Part shown: positions 29,525-37,046 of the stretch, piece by piece
How positions within the stretch are numbered: position 1 is the first letter of the stretch
How the letters are laid out: each line of letters opens with the position of its first letter
Assembly (NCBI RefSeq): GCF_022919075.1
Contig: NZ_CP095078.1
Span: 62,001 to 126,000 of the forward strand
DNA from: Nocardioides sp. W7
GTDB taxonomy: Bacteria > Actinomycetota > Actinomycetes > Propionibacteriales > Nocardioidaceae
Length of the DNA stretch: 64,000 nt
Reading direction: 5' to 3'
The notes under the pieces: model-generated
The model's database searches: none
Told to the model about the DNA's origin: nothing
What the model saw: only the letters and a program-made list of their open reading frames with translations
Made by a program: the position numbers and the translations under genes

Positions 29525-30829
29525 CTACCTCCGAGCACGCACAACAGCCTGGTCGTCCCAGACACGAGGAAAGAGGCTACCGGCCGCCCCGACAGGGGTC
29601 AAAACGCGCTGACGTCCCCGTTCGCGGGCGAGGAAGACGATCGTCGCCAGGGCGACGCCGACCAGGGTGATCAGGCCACCGCCGACCAGGGTCCAGCGGG
29701 CCCCGAACGTCTCCCCCACCCAGCCGACGACCGGCGCTCCCACGGGCGTGCCGCCCATGAAGATCATCAGGTAGAGCGCCATCACCCGACCGCGCAGCGC
29801 GGGTGCGGTCGAGACCTGCATCAAGGTGTTGGCCGCGGTGATCATGGTCAGCGCGGAGAGCCCGAGCACGGGCATCCAGAGGGCGAACGAGACGTACGTC
29901 GGCAGCAGGCCCGCGACCACCTCGGCGGCCCCGAACGCGAGCGCCGCCGCGACGACCAGCCGGAGCCGGATCGTGGGACGCCGGGCGGCGAGCAGGGCGC
30001 CGGTCAGCGAGCCGACCGCCATGAAGGTGCCGAGCAGGCCGTACTCGGTCGCGCCCTTGTCGAAGACCTCGGTCGCCATCAGCGCGGAGGTCATCTGGAA
30101 GTTCAGCCCGAACGTGCCGACGATGAACACGATGACCAGCACGAGCACCAGGTCACGGCGACTGCGGACGTAGCGCAGCCCCTCGCGCACCATGCCGCGG
30201 GCCGGTCGGGTCGGCTCGACCGACGCGAGCCGGGAGGCGTCCATGCCCCGCAGGGCGAGAATCGGGGCGAGGTAGCTGATCGCGTTGACGACGATCACCC
30301 AGCCGGTGGCCTGGGCACCGCCGCCCAGGGCGGCGATCAGCACGCCCGCGATGGCCGGGCCGACGATCCGGGCGGCGTTGAACGACGCGGAGTTGAGGCC
30401 CACCGCGTTGGTGAGGTCCTCGGGCGAGACGATCTCGCTGACGAAGGACTGGCGCGCGGGGGCGTCGAAAGCGGTGCCGACGCCGAAGACGAAGGCGAGC
30501 ACGTAGACGTGCCAGACCTCGGCGACCCCGGTGACGGCGAGCACGCCGAGCACGAAGGCCGGGACGGCCATCATCACCTGGGTGACCTGCAGCAGCTTGC
30601 GCTTGGACACCCGGTCGGCGACGACGCCGGCGAGGGGAGAGAGGAGCAGGGCCGGCAGGAACTGCAGGCCGGTGGTGATGCCGACCGCGGTGCCGCCGTT
30701 GACGGCGAGCTGGAGGACCAGCCAGTCCTGCGCGACGCGCTGCATCCAGGTGCCGGTGTTCGACACCACGGCGCCGGCTGCGTAGCGGCGGTAGTTGGCG
30801 TTGTGGAGCGAGCGGAAGGTGGGGCTCAA
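29525..30829 (-). CDS. MFS exporter (EntS-like)
   Basis: 434 residues with twelve membrane segments. The pattern SNTGTWMQRVAQDWLVLQL, AGVVADRVSKRKLLQ and FDAPARQSFVSEIVSPEDLT is that of the MFS_3/enterobactin-exporter-like group. The start is a TTG about 13 nt after AGGAGG. It lies 8 nt downstream of a MarR regulator and shares its operator, so induced drug or metabolite efflux is likely. Confidence 0.9.
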   Translation of the reverse strand: MSPTFRSLHNANYRRYAAGAVVSNTGTWMQRVAQDWLVLQLAVNGGTAVGITTGLQFLPALLLSPLAGVVADRVSKRKLLQVTQVMMAVPAFVLGVLAVTGVAEVWHVYVLAFVFGVGTAFDAPARQSFVSEIVSPEDLTNAVGLNSASFNAARIVGPAIAGVLIAALGGGAQATGWVIVVNAISYLAPILALRGMDASRLASVEPTRPARGMVREGLRYVRSRRDLVLVLVIVFIVGTFGLNFQMTSALMATEVFDKGATEYGLLGTFMAVGSLTGALLAARRPTIRLRLVVAAALAFGAAEVVAGLLPTYVSFALWMPVLGLSALTMITAANTLMQVSTAPALRGRVMALYLMIFMGGTPVGAPVVGWVGETFGARWTLVGGGLITLVGVALATIVFLARERGRQRVLTPVGAAGSLFPRVWDDQAVVRARR

Positions 30830-30837
30830 AACGGGTG

Positions 30838-31287
30838 TCAGTCCTCCTGGGCGAGGCGTTCGAGGATCGGGGCGGCGCGGCGCAGCACGTCGCGCTCGTC
30901 AGGGGTCAGGTCGCGCAGCCGGCGGGCGAGCCACTCGTCGCGGCGACGACGGTTGGCGAGCAGGACGGCGCGGCCCTTGTCGGAGAGGGCGACCAGCACC
31001 TGCCGGCCGTCGGTCTCGTGCGGACGGCGCGCGACGTGCCCGCCCTCCTCGAGGCACTTCACGGTGCGGGTCATGCTCGGCGCCTTGACCCGCTCGCGAC
31101 CGGCGAGGTCGCCGACCGACAGCTCGCCGTAGCGGTGGAGCGCCGCGAGGACGGCCATCGCGGTCATGCTCAGCTCGTTGGTGGGGTCGACCTCGCTGGA
31201 CAGTCGGCGGCGCAGACGCATGACGGACATCCGAAGCTCGGAGGCGAGTCCGGCGTCGGTGCGAACGACCTTCTCGACGGTGGGCAT
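30838..31287 (-). CDS. MarR-family transcriptional regulator
   Basis: 149 residues from the ATG at 31287. A winged helix (LSVGDLAGRERVKAPSMTRT) is followed by the wing VARRPHETDGRQVLVALSDK. Two earlier in-frame starts exist, but the first (31305) lies inside the palindromic operator. The -10-like TATGCT ends 6 nt before 31287, indicating a leaderless transcript. It probably represses itself and the downstream exporter. Confidence 0.92.
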   Translation of the reverse strand: MPTVEKVVRTDAGLASELRMSVMRLRRRLSSEVDPTNELSMTAMAVLAALHRYGELSVGDLAGRERVKAPSMTRTVKCLEEGGHVARRPHETDGRQVLVALSDKGRAVLLANRRRRDEWLARRLRDLTPDERDVLRRAAPILERLAQED

Positions 31288-31291
31288 ATCG

Positions 31292-31317
31292 TTAGCATAA
31301 GTCATTACCTTTGCTAA
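31292..31317 (-). promoter_or_regulatory. MarR operator/promoter palindrome
   Basis: An imperfect 26-bp inverted repeat has outer arms TTAGCA and TGCTAA, with 10 of 13 pairs matching. It is AT-rich in a GC-rich region. It covers the TATGCT -10 (31299-31294), so bound repressor would block polymerase. A repressor-bound palindrome just before a marR gene is the family norm. Confidence 0.6.
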
Positions 31318-31424
31318 GTATTCCGGCGGTGGTCCCGCGACCCGATCGAAAACCGGGACGCCACCCGATCCGGGCGCGATGCTGGTCCCGCGCACGGGGA
31401 GCGGCCCCGGGCCGGGCAGGACGG

Positions 31425-32093
31425 ATGGGGGACGCGGTGGCCGACACGCCGGACGCAGCCGCGGCCGAGGGCCTGCTGATGGTCTCCGACACCGCCCGCG
31501 ACATCGTGGACGTCCTGGGCCCCGGACACCGGAGCGTGGTGTGGGTGCAGGGGTGCCGGATCGGGTGCGCGGGCTGCATGGTCCCCGAGACCTGGGGCCG
31601 CCACGGCGGCCGGGAGGTGGATCCGCGCCGGCTCGCCGCGGAGCTACTGGACGACAACACGGCCGACCTGACGGTCAGCGGCGGCGAGCCGACCGAGCAG
31701 CCGGCGGCCGTCGCCGTACTCCTGGGTGAGGCCCGCCGCAGGGGCCGCACCACCTGGGTCTACACCGGGCGCGTCCTGGAGGACCTCGTCGCCGAGGCCG
31801 ACCCCGACGTGCTCGCCATGCTGGAGCTGGTCGACGTCCTCGTCGACGGGCCGTTCGACCAAGACCGGGCCGGCGGGGTGGGCTACCGCGGCTCGCGCAA
31901 CCAGCGCCTCCTGCACCTGAGCGGGGCGGTCGGCACCCGCGAGGCGGAGGGTGGCGCTCCCGGCCGGATCGAGATCCGCGTCGACGACACCGGTCTGAGT
32001 GTCGTCGGGATCCCCGAGCCCGGGGCGCTGGAGCGGCTGGAGGAGGACCTGGCGGCGCGCGGGATCGCCGTACGCCCCCGTCGCCGGGCCTGA
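31425..32093 (+). CDS. NrdG-like radical SAM activating-enzyme homologue
   Basis: 222 residues from the ATG at 31425 (a GTG at 31437 is also possible). The CxxxCxxC cluster site reads CRIGCAGC in VVWVQGCRIGCAGCMVPETW, and the SAM-binding GGE is in DLTVSGGEPTEQP. This is the small radical-SAM form seen in activators of glycyl-radical enzymes such as NrdG/PflA. No glycyl-radical enzyme is in the window. It faces the phospho-signalling operon tail to tail with a 9-nt gap. Confidence 0.85.
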   Translation: MGDAVADTPDAAAAEGLLMVSDTARDIVDVLGPGHRSVVWVQGCRIGCAGCMVPETWGRHGGREVDPRRLAAELLDDNTADLTVSGGEPTEQPAAVAVLLGEARRRGRTTWVYTGRVLEDLVAEADPDVLAMLELVDVLVDGPFDQDRAGGVGYRGSRNQRLLHLSGAVGTREAEGGAPGRIEIRVDDTGLSVVGIPEPGALERLEEDLAARGIAVRPRRRA

Positions 32094-32102
32094 CGTCCGG
32101 TC

Positions 32103-32888
32103 TCAGGTCCGGAGCAACCGGCCGCCGAGGAGGCGGCCCACGGTCAGCAGTACGGCGACCGCGACGCCTGCGGCGACCAGGCCGACCCACGCCGAGCGCG
32201 CGTCCCCGGCCACGGCGTCGGCCGCCAGGGTCACGGTGGCGAGCGCGAGCGCGAGGGCGCCGAGGACGAACTCGGAGGCGAGCAGCCCGACCAGGAAGGC
32301 GAAGCCGCCGGCGACGGCCAGGTACGTGAGGTGCCCGACGGGGTCGAGGGCCAGCGTGTCCCGGTTGCCGGGGTGGGCGAGCATCGTGACCAGGTCGACG
32401 ACGGCGAGGAGCGCGAGGCCCCGTCTGCCCACCGCCGCGCGGAGCCCGTGGACCAGGAGGCCCAGCGCGAACGCCGCCAGGAGCAGCCCGGCCAGCGCGG
32501 CCCGGTAGGTGACCCGCAGGTCGTCGCCCGCCGGGTCGGTGCCAACGACGAACCGGACCAGCCCGACCAGGGCCAGGACCACCCCGGTCCAGCCGAACAG
32601 CGGCAGGACCACCGGCAGGAAGGCCGGTCTGCTGACCAGCAGCCCCACGACGAGGCCCACCAGGGCGCCGGTCCCGGTGTCGGCCGCCGGGTTGAGCAGG
32701 ACCAGGGCGCCCCCGATCGCCAGGCCGGCGAGCGCCGCCGTACCCAGCGGGGTGCCGCTCGGGTCGCCCTGCCGGGTGAGAAACCCCCGCGGCGGGCGGC
32801 CGACCCGCCCCGGCATCCTGCCGAGCAGGAGCGCGTAGACGCCCGCGAGCGCCACGAGCACGAGCACGGCCGTCAGGATCTCGCTCAT
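32103..32888 (-). CDS. polytopic membrane protein of the phospho-signalling operon, unknown function
   Basis: 261 residues from the ATG at 32888, overlapping the PP2C stop by 4 nt. Eight or so hydrophobic segments, rich in Leu/Ala/Val/Gly, make up nearly the whole protein. A short basic loop (RMPGRVGRPPRGFLTRQGDP) follows the first segment. No catalytic motif or known family was recognised. As the last gene of a translationally coupled operon it may be the membrane anchor or output of the system. Confidence 0.75.
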   Translation of the reverse strand: MSEILTAVLVLVALAGVYALLLGRMPGRVGRPPRGFLTRQGDPSGTPLGTAALAGLAIGGALVLLNPAADTGTGALVGLVVGLLVSRPAFLPVVLPLFGWTGVVLALVGLVRFVVGTDPAGDDLRVTYRAALAGLLLAAFALGLLVHGLRAAVGRRGLALLAVVDLVTMLAHPGNRDTLALDPVGHLTYLAVAGGFAFLVGLLASEFVLGALALALATVTLAADAVAGDARSAWVGLVAAGVAVAVLLTVGRLLGGRLLRT

Positions 32889-33631
32889 CGCGGGTCCGGC
32901 CCGATCTCGACGATCACCACGGACACGTTGTCGGGGGCGCCCGCGGTGAGGGCCGCCCGGAGCAGCACCTGTACCACGGCGCGCGCGTCGACACCGTCGA
33001 CGGCGAACTGGTCGGCGACCACGGCGTGGTCCACGACGTCGTGGAGCCCGTCGCTGCACAGGAGCAGGACCTGCGGGACCCGGGGGTCGAGCCGGACGAC
33101 GTGAGGAGTCACGCTCCCCCGGCCGTGGCGCCCCAGGGACTGCGAGACGAGGCTCCGGGACGGATCCTGCGGCGAGGGCACCCGGTCGTCGACGGTCAGC
33201 TGGCCGAGGTACGGCGGGTCGAGCCGGTAGACCCGGCAGTCGCCGGCGTTGACGACGTCGATGGACTCGGGCGTCAGCACGACGGCGGCGACCGTCGCGC
33301 CCAGGTCGGCCAGCTCGCCCTGCGCGGCCGCGCAGACGGACTCGTTCGCGCGCCCCAGGAGCGCCGCGACGTCGGCCTCCGAGGGCGGGACGGGCAGGGA
33401 CGAGCACGCCGAGACCAGGGCGTGCGCCCCCACCACGGCGGCGAGCGCGCCACCGGCGTGCCCGCCCATCCCGTCCAGGACGGCGACGACCGCCGGTCCC
33501 GCGTCGACCGTGAGGTCGCGCGTGGCGAGGGTGCCCGACACCTGCGCCACCCAGCCGTCGACGACGACGGCGTCCTGGTTCTCGCTCCGGACGAGGCCCC
33601 GGTGGGTCGCGGCCGTGACCCGGAGGTTCAT
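32885..33631 (-). CDS. PP2C-family Ser/Thr phosphatase
   Basis: 248 residues. The PP2C metal-site motifs are all present: RSENQDAV, VAVLDGMGGHAGG, NAGDCRVYRL, LLLCSDGLHDVVD and GAPDNVSVVIVE. The gene overlaps both the kinase and the membrane-protein gene by 4 nt, so it almost certainly reverses the action of the adjacent kinase. The protein is cytosolic with no extra domain. Confidence 0.95.
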   Translation of the reverse strand: MNLRVTAATHRGLVRSENQDAVVVDGWVAQVSGTLATRDLTVDAGPAVVAVLDGMGGHAGGALAAVVGAHALVSACSSLPVPPSEADVAALLGRANESVCAAAQGELADLGATVAAVVLTPESIDVVNAGDCRVYRLDPPYLGQLTVDDRVPSPQDPSRSLVSQSLGRHGRGSVTPHVVRLDPRVPQVLLLCSDGLHDVVDHAVVADQFAVDGVDARAVVQVLLRAALTAGAPDNVSVVIVEIGPDPR

Positions 33632-36390
33632 CCGTTGAGCAGACCGACGAGGAGGGCGAACCCGGCGACGACGGCCAGGATCGCGAGGAGCACCGCGCCG
33701 ACCGCCATCCCGGCCCCGAAGACGACCGCGGAGAGCTCCACCAGGTGGTACGACGCCGACAGCAGCCCGGCGAGCGCGAGGACGACCCACGCCCACTGGA
33801 GCGCCCGGGGGCTGAGCTCGCGGAGCTGGGGGCCGCCCGCGAGCAGCAGCGCCGGCAGCACGGCGCACAGCGTCGCGACCGACGACATGGGAGCCGAGTC
33901 GCGCAGGAAGGCGTGCACCGGCTCCATCGCGTCCAGGTAGGCGATGACACCGTCCTGGTACCACGGCGGCAGGTCCGCGAAGGCCGAGGTCAGCGTCGGC
34001 CAGTCCGCCACGGCCGGGTGGGCCGCGGCGATCTCGTCGTTGAAGTACGCCGCCTTGATCACGACGGCACTCAGCCAGGCCCCGATCCCGATCCGCATCG
34101 GCCAGCCGGCGCGCTCCACGCCCACCAGGCGCCGGCCCATCCCCCGCCGTACGCCGGCCGGCATCGTCGCCGCGCCGGTCGAGGTCTCCGGGCCCACCCG
34201 CGCCGCGACGACCCGATCCACTCCGAGGTCGAGCAGGCGGCCGATCCAGCCGGCCATCGCTCCCGTGATCGCGACCTTCGCCAGCTCGTCCGTCCACGGC
34301 TCCGAGGCCGCCGTACCGGTCGCCACGTCGACCAGGGCCCAGACGATCGCCAGCGGCACGATCGCATAGGTCAGCCGCGAGCGGGGCTCCGGGAAGAGGG
34401 CGTGCCACCCGATGCTGACCGCGGTGGCGACGAGGGCGGAGAGCACGCCGACCGTGGCGATCCGCGGCAGCGCGTCCAGGACGACGTCCAGGGCGAGGTC
34501 GACGCGAGCATCCGGCACGCCGGCCAGGCTGACCCCGACGGTGGTGCCGGCCGCCGCCGCCATCGCGAGGACGGCGAAGGGGCCGGTACGACGCGCCTCG
34601 GCCCGCATCCGGCGACGCCGGGTGGCCCGCTGCTCGGCCCGCTCGGCGTCGCGCCGGGCCCGGTCGGCCTCCGCCTCGCGTCGTCGCACCTCCTCCAGGC
34701 GCAGCACCTCGCGGGCGTGTGCCGCCGGGATCAGCGTGGCGGCGACCGCCTGCGTCCCCGGGCCCGCGCCGGGGACCGCTCCCGCGACGCCGGCGACCCA
34801 GCCCGGGACCGGTTCGAGTGCGGCGGCGGCCCGGGCGTCGGTGGCGAGCGCGTCGCGCCGCGCCGGGTCGACGGCCGCGAGGAGCAGCCGCGCCTCGGTG
34901 GCCGGCCGGGCGCTCCCGACGTCCTCGGACGCCTGGGCGGGCAGGCCCGCGAGGACCCGGTCCGCCTCCGCCCACCAGGTCCCGAGCAGGTCGTCCACGA
35001 GCGCCAGCGCGGGCGGGACCTCGACCTCGGCCGCCCACACCGACAGCACCCGGGACCGGCGCAGCCGGCTCACCCAGGTCGCGGCGTCGGCGTCGCCGTC
35101 CAGGGTGTCCCGGATCGCCCGCCGGAGGGCGTCACCGTCGAGGGCCCGGCCCTGGAAGACCGGCGGCTGCGCCGGGTCGAGCGCGGCCTGGAGGCCCACG
35201 GAGGACCGGTCGGGGTTGATCGGCGCGGTCAGGTAGGTCTCGGCCACCTGTTCGTGCCCGGCCCGCTCGAGCCAGGTCCGCAGCTCGGTGGCCTTGACGC
35301 CGGCCAGCATGTCGCCGGCCTCCCGCCAGTGCTCGCGCATCGCGGCGGCGAGCGCGGCGGGCGCGTCGTACATCGATCCGGCGAACGGGAACGGCCGCCG
35401 GGCCGCCCCGCCGGCACGCCGGGTCCTGGTCGCCACCGCCGGCGTACCCCCGCCGAGCCACTCGGCGACCTCGTCGGAGCCCCAGCGCTGCTCGCGGTCG
35501 TGGGTCATCAGCCCCGTGATCAGCAGGTCGAGGCGGCCGTCGCCCGTGGGGGTCAGCTCGTAGCTGCCGTCGTAGATGACCGCCTTGAGCTGGTGCTCGG
35601 GCAGCCACTGACCCTGCTCGTCGGCGAACGGGCTCCGACCCGTGGCGATCTCGTGTGCCACGACGCCCAGCGCCCACCAGTCGCCGGCTCTGGTGACGAT
35701 GTTGTTGTGCGCCTCCGGCGGCATGTAGGCCCAGGTCCCGGCGACGGACCGGATGTCCTGCGACAGCGCCAGGCCGCTGGCCAGGCCGAAGTCGGCGAGG
35801 ACGCACTCGATCGGGTCGGCCGAGCGGAGCAGGACGTTCTGGGCCTTCAGGTCCCGGTGGACGACGTCGAGCGCGTGGACGCCCGTCAGGGCGGCGTGCA
35901 GCTGGCGGACCACCGTGTGGACGTGGGCCGTCGGCAGGCGACCGCCGTGTGCTTGCACGAGGTTGTCGAGGCTGCCGGCGGGGAGGTACTCCTGCACCTC
36001 CCAGGTCGCCCCGGCGCGGCTCTCGAAGGCCAGCACCGGCATCACGTGCGGCACGGGGTGGTCGCGGAGGGCGAGGATGGCCCGCTGGTCGAGGCGGTCC
36101 GCGTCGATGCGGTAGAGCTTGACGGCGACCACGGCCCCGGTCTCCCGGTCGCGACACACCGCGACGTCGGCCTGGGCGCCCGTGGGCGGCAGGTCCCACT
36201 GGTGCTCGTACTGCTCGGCGATGACGTCGGGCAGCCGCAGACGGCGGCTCCGGACCGCCGTCGCGCCGCCCTCGTGCCGGGTCGGTGGCGCCGCGTCCTC
36301 GTGCCGGGTCGGCGGGACGCCCCGTTCCTGACGGGTGGGCCCGGGCCCCGGCGGGACGTCCTCGCGTCGGGTGGGCTGGGGCTCGCTCAT
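33628..36390 (-). CDS. receptor-like Ser/Thr protein kinase with PTxxE N-terminal repeats and polytopic C-terminus
   Basis: 920 residues. Residues 1-45 hold four PTR(R/Q/H)E repeats with Thr at 7, 19, 28 and 37. The kinase domain spans about 50-310: Lys91 (VAVKLYR), catalytic Asp180 (VVHRDLKAQN), Asp200 (LADFGLAS) and activation segment GTWAYMPPE. A helical middle region ends in a charged coiled coil (EVRRREAEADRARRDAERAE, about 575-600). The last 310 residues carry seven or eight membrane segments. All catalytic residues are present, so it should be active. Unlike PknB types, it has no PASTA domains. Confidence 0.93.
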   Translation of the reverse strand: MSEPQPTRREDVPPGPGPTRQERGVPPTRHEDAAPPTRHEGGATAVRSRRLRLPDVIAEQYEHQWDLPPTGAQADVAVCRDRETGAVVAVKLYRIDADRLDQRAILALRDHPVPHVMPVLAFESRAGATWEVQEYLPAGSLDNLVQAHGGRLPTAHVHTVVRQLHAALTGVHALDVVHRDLKAQNVLLRSADPIECVLADFGLASGLALSQDIRSVAGTWAYMPPEAHNNIVTRAGDWWALGVVAHEIATGRSPFADEQGQWLPEHQLKAVIYDGSYELTPTGDGRLDLLITGLMTHDREQRWGSDEVAEWLGGGTPAVATRTRRAGGAARRPFPFAGSMYDAPAALAAAMREHWREAGDMLAGVKATELRTWLERAGHEQVAETYLTAPINPDRSSVGLQAALDPAQPPVFQGRALDGDALRRAIRDTLDGDADAATWVSRLRRSRVLSVWAAEVEVPPALALVDDLLGTWWAEADRVLAGLPAQASEDVGSARPATEARLLLAAVDPARRDALATDARAAAALEPVPGWVAGVAGAVPGAGPGTQAVAATLIPAAHAREVLRLEEVRRREAEADRARRDAERAEQRATRRRRMRAEARRTGPFAVLAMAAAAGTTVGVSLAGVPDARVDLALDVVLDALPRIATVGVLSALVATAVSIGWHALFPEPRSRLTYAIVPLAIVWALVDVATGTAASEPWTDELAKVAITGAMAGWIGRLLDLGVDRVVAARVGPETSTGAATMPAGVRRGMGRRLVGVERAGWPMRIGIGAWLSAVVIKAAYFNDEIAAAHPAVADWPTLTSAFADLPPWYQDGVIAYLDAMEPVHAFLRDSAPMSSVATLCAVLPALLLAGGPQLRELSPRALQWAWVVLALAGLLSASYHLVELSAVVFGAGMAVGAVLLAILAVVAGFALLVGLLNG

Positions 36391-36409
36391 GGGCTCTCCT
36401 CGCCGGGGG

Positions 36410-37027
36410 TCACGGGGTGACTCGGACGGTCAGGTGGACGTTCGATCCGAGACGGACCACGAAGGACCCGGTGAGACGACGGGGCTGGTGCGGCGCGAGC
36501 CGCTCCCCGTCGACGTACGTGCCGTTGCTCGCCCCGAGGTCCTCGATCTCGACCCCGGTCCCGTCGGACCGCACGTGGGCGTGCCGCCGCGACACGTTGT
36601 CGTACGCCGCGAGCGCGTCCGCCACCCGTGGGTCCGGCGAGGCCCGGCCGAGCTCGAGCGACTCGCCGGTCAGGGTCACCGAGGCGCCGCCCGGGAGCTC
36701 GACCACGACCGCACCGGCGGCGGGAGGGCGGGTGACCTCCGTGTCGACGTCCGCGGCGACCTCGGCGCCGCAGAAGCTGCACGCTCGCGGAACGGCCGCC
36801 TCGACGCTGCCGCACGTCGGGCACGGCACGTGGGCGCCGACCGGCCCACGGTCCGGGTCCGGCTCCGGGGCGGCCTCGACGACCGAGGTCGGCACCGGCT
36901 CCGTCGCCTCGTCCGGCTCGCTGCCCGGAGGGAGGTCGCTCAGGTCACCCTCGAGGATCGGGGTCGAGCAGTGCGGGCAGAAGATCTCGGCGCCGGTGAC
37001 CTCGCCGGCGCAGCGGTGGTAGGCCAT
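36410..37027 (-). CDS. zinc-ribbon/FHA phosphothreonine-reader protein
   Basis: 205 residues from the ATG at 37027. Cys6 and the pair C17/C20 form one N-terminal zinc site. C69/C72 with C83/C86 form a second. After a Pro-rich linker the FHA domain (about 105-205) shows GR at 127-128, SRRHAHV at 146-152 and SNGTYVDG at 167-174, the phosphothreonine-binding loops. It is the likely reader of kinase-written marks. The gap to its neighbours is 19 nt on each side. Confidence 0.92.
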   Translation of the reverse strand: MAYHRCAGEVTGAEIFCPHCSTPILEGDLSDLPPGSEPDEATEPVPTSVVEAAPEPDPDRGPVGAHVPCPTCGSVEAAVPRACSFCGAEVAADVDTEVTRPPAAGAVVVELPGGASVTLTGESLELGRASPDPRVADALAAYDNVSRRHAHVRSDGTGVEIEDLGASNGTYVDGERLAPHQPRRLTGSFVVRLGSNVHLTVRVTP

Positions 37028-37046
37028 CAGCTCCTCCCGGACCCGC

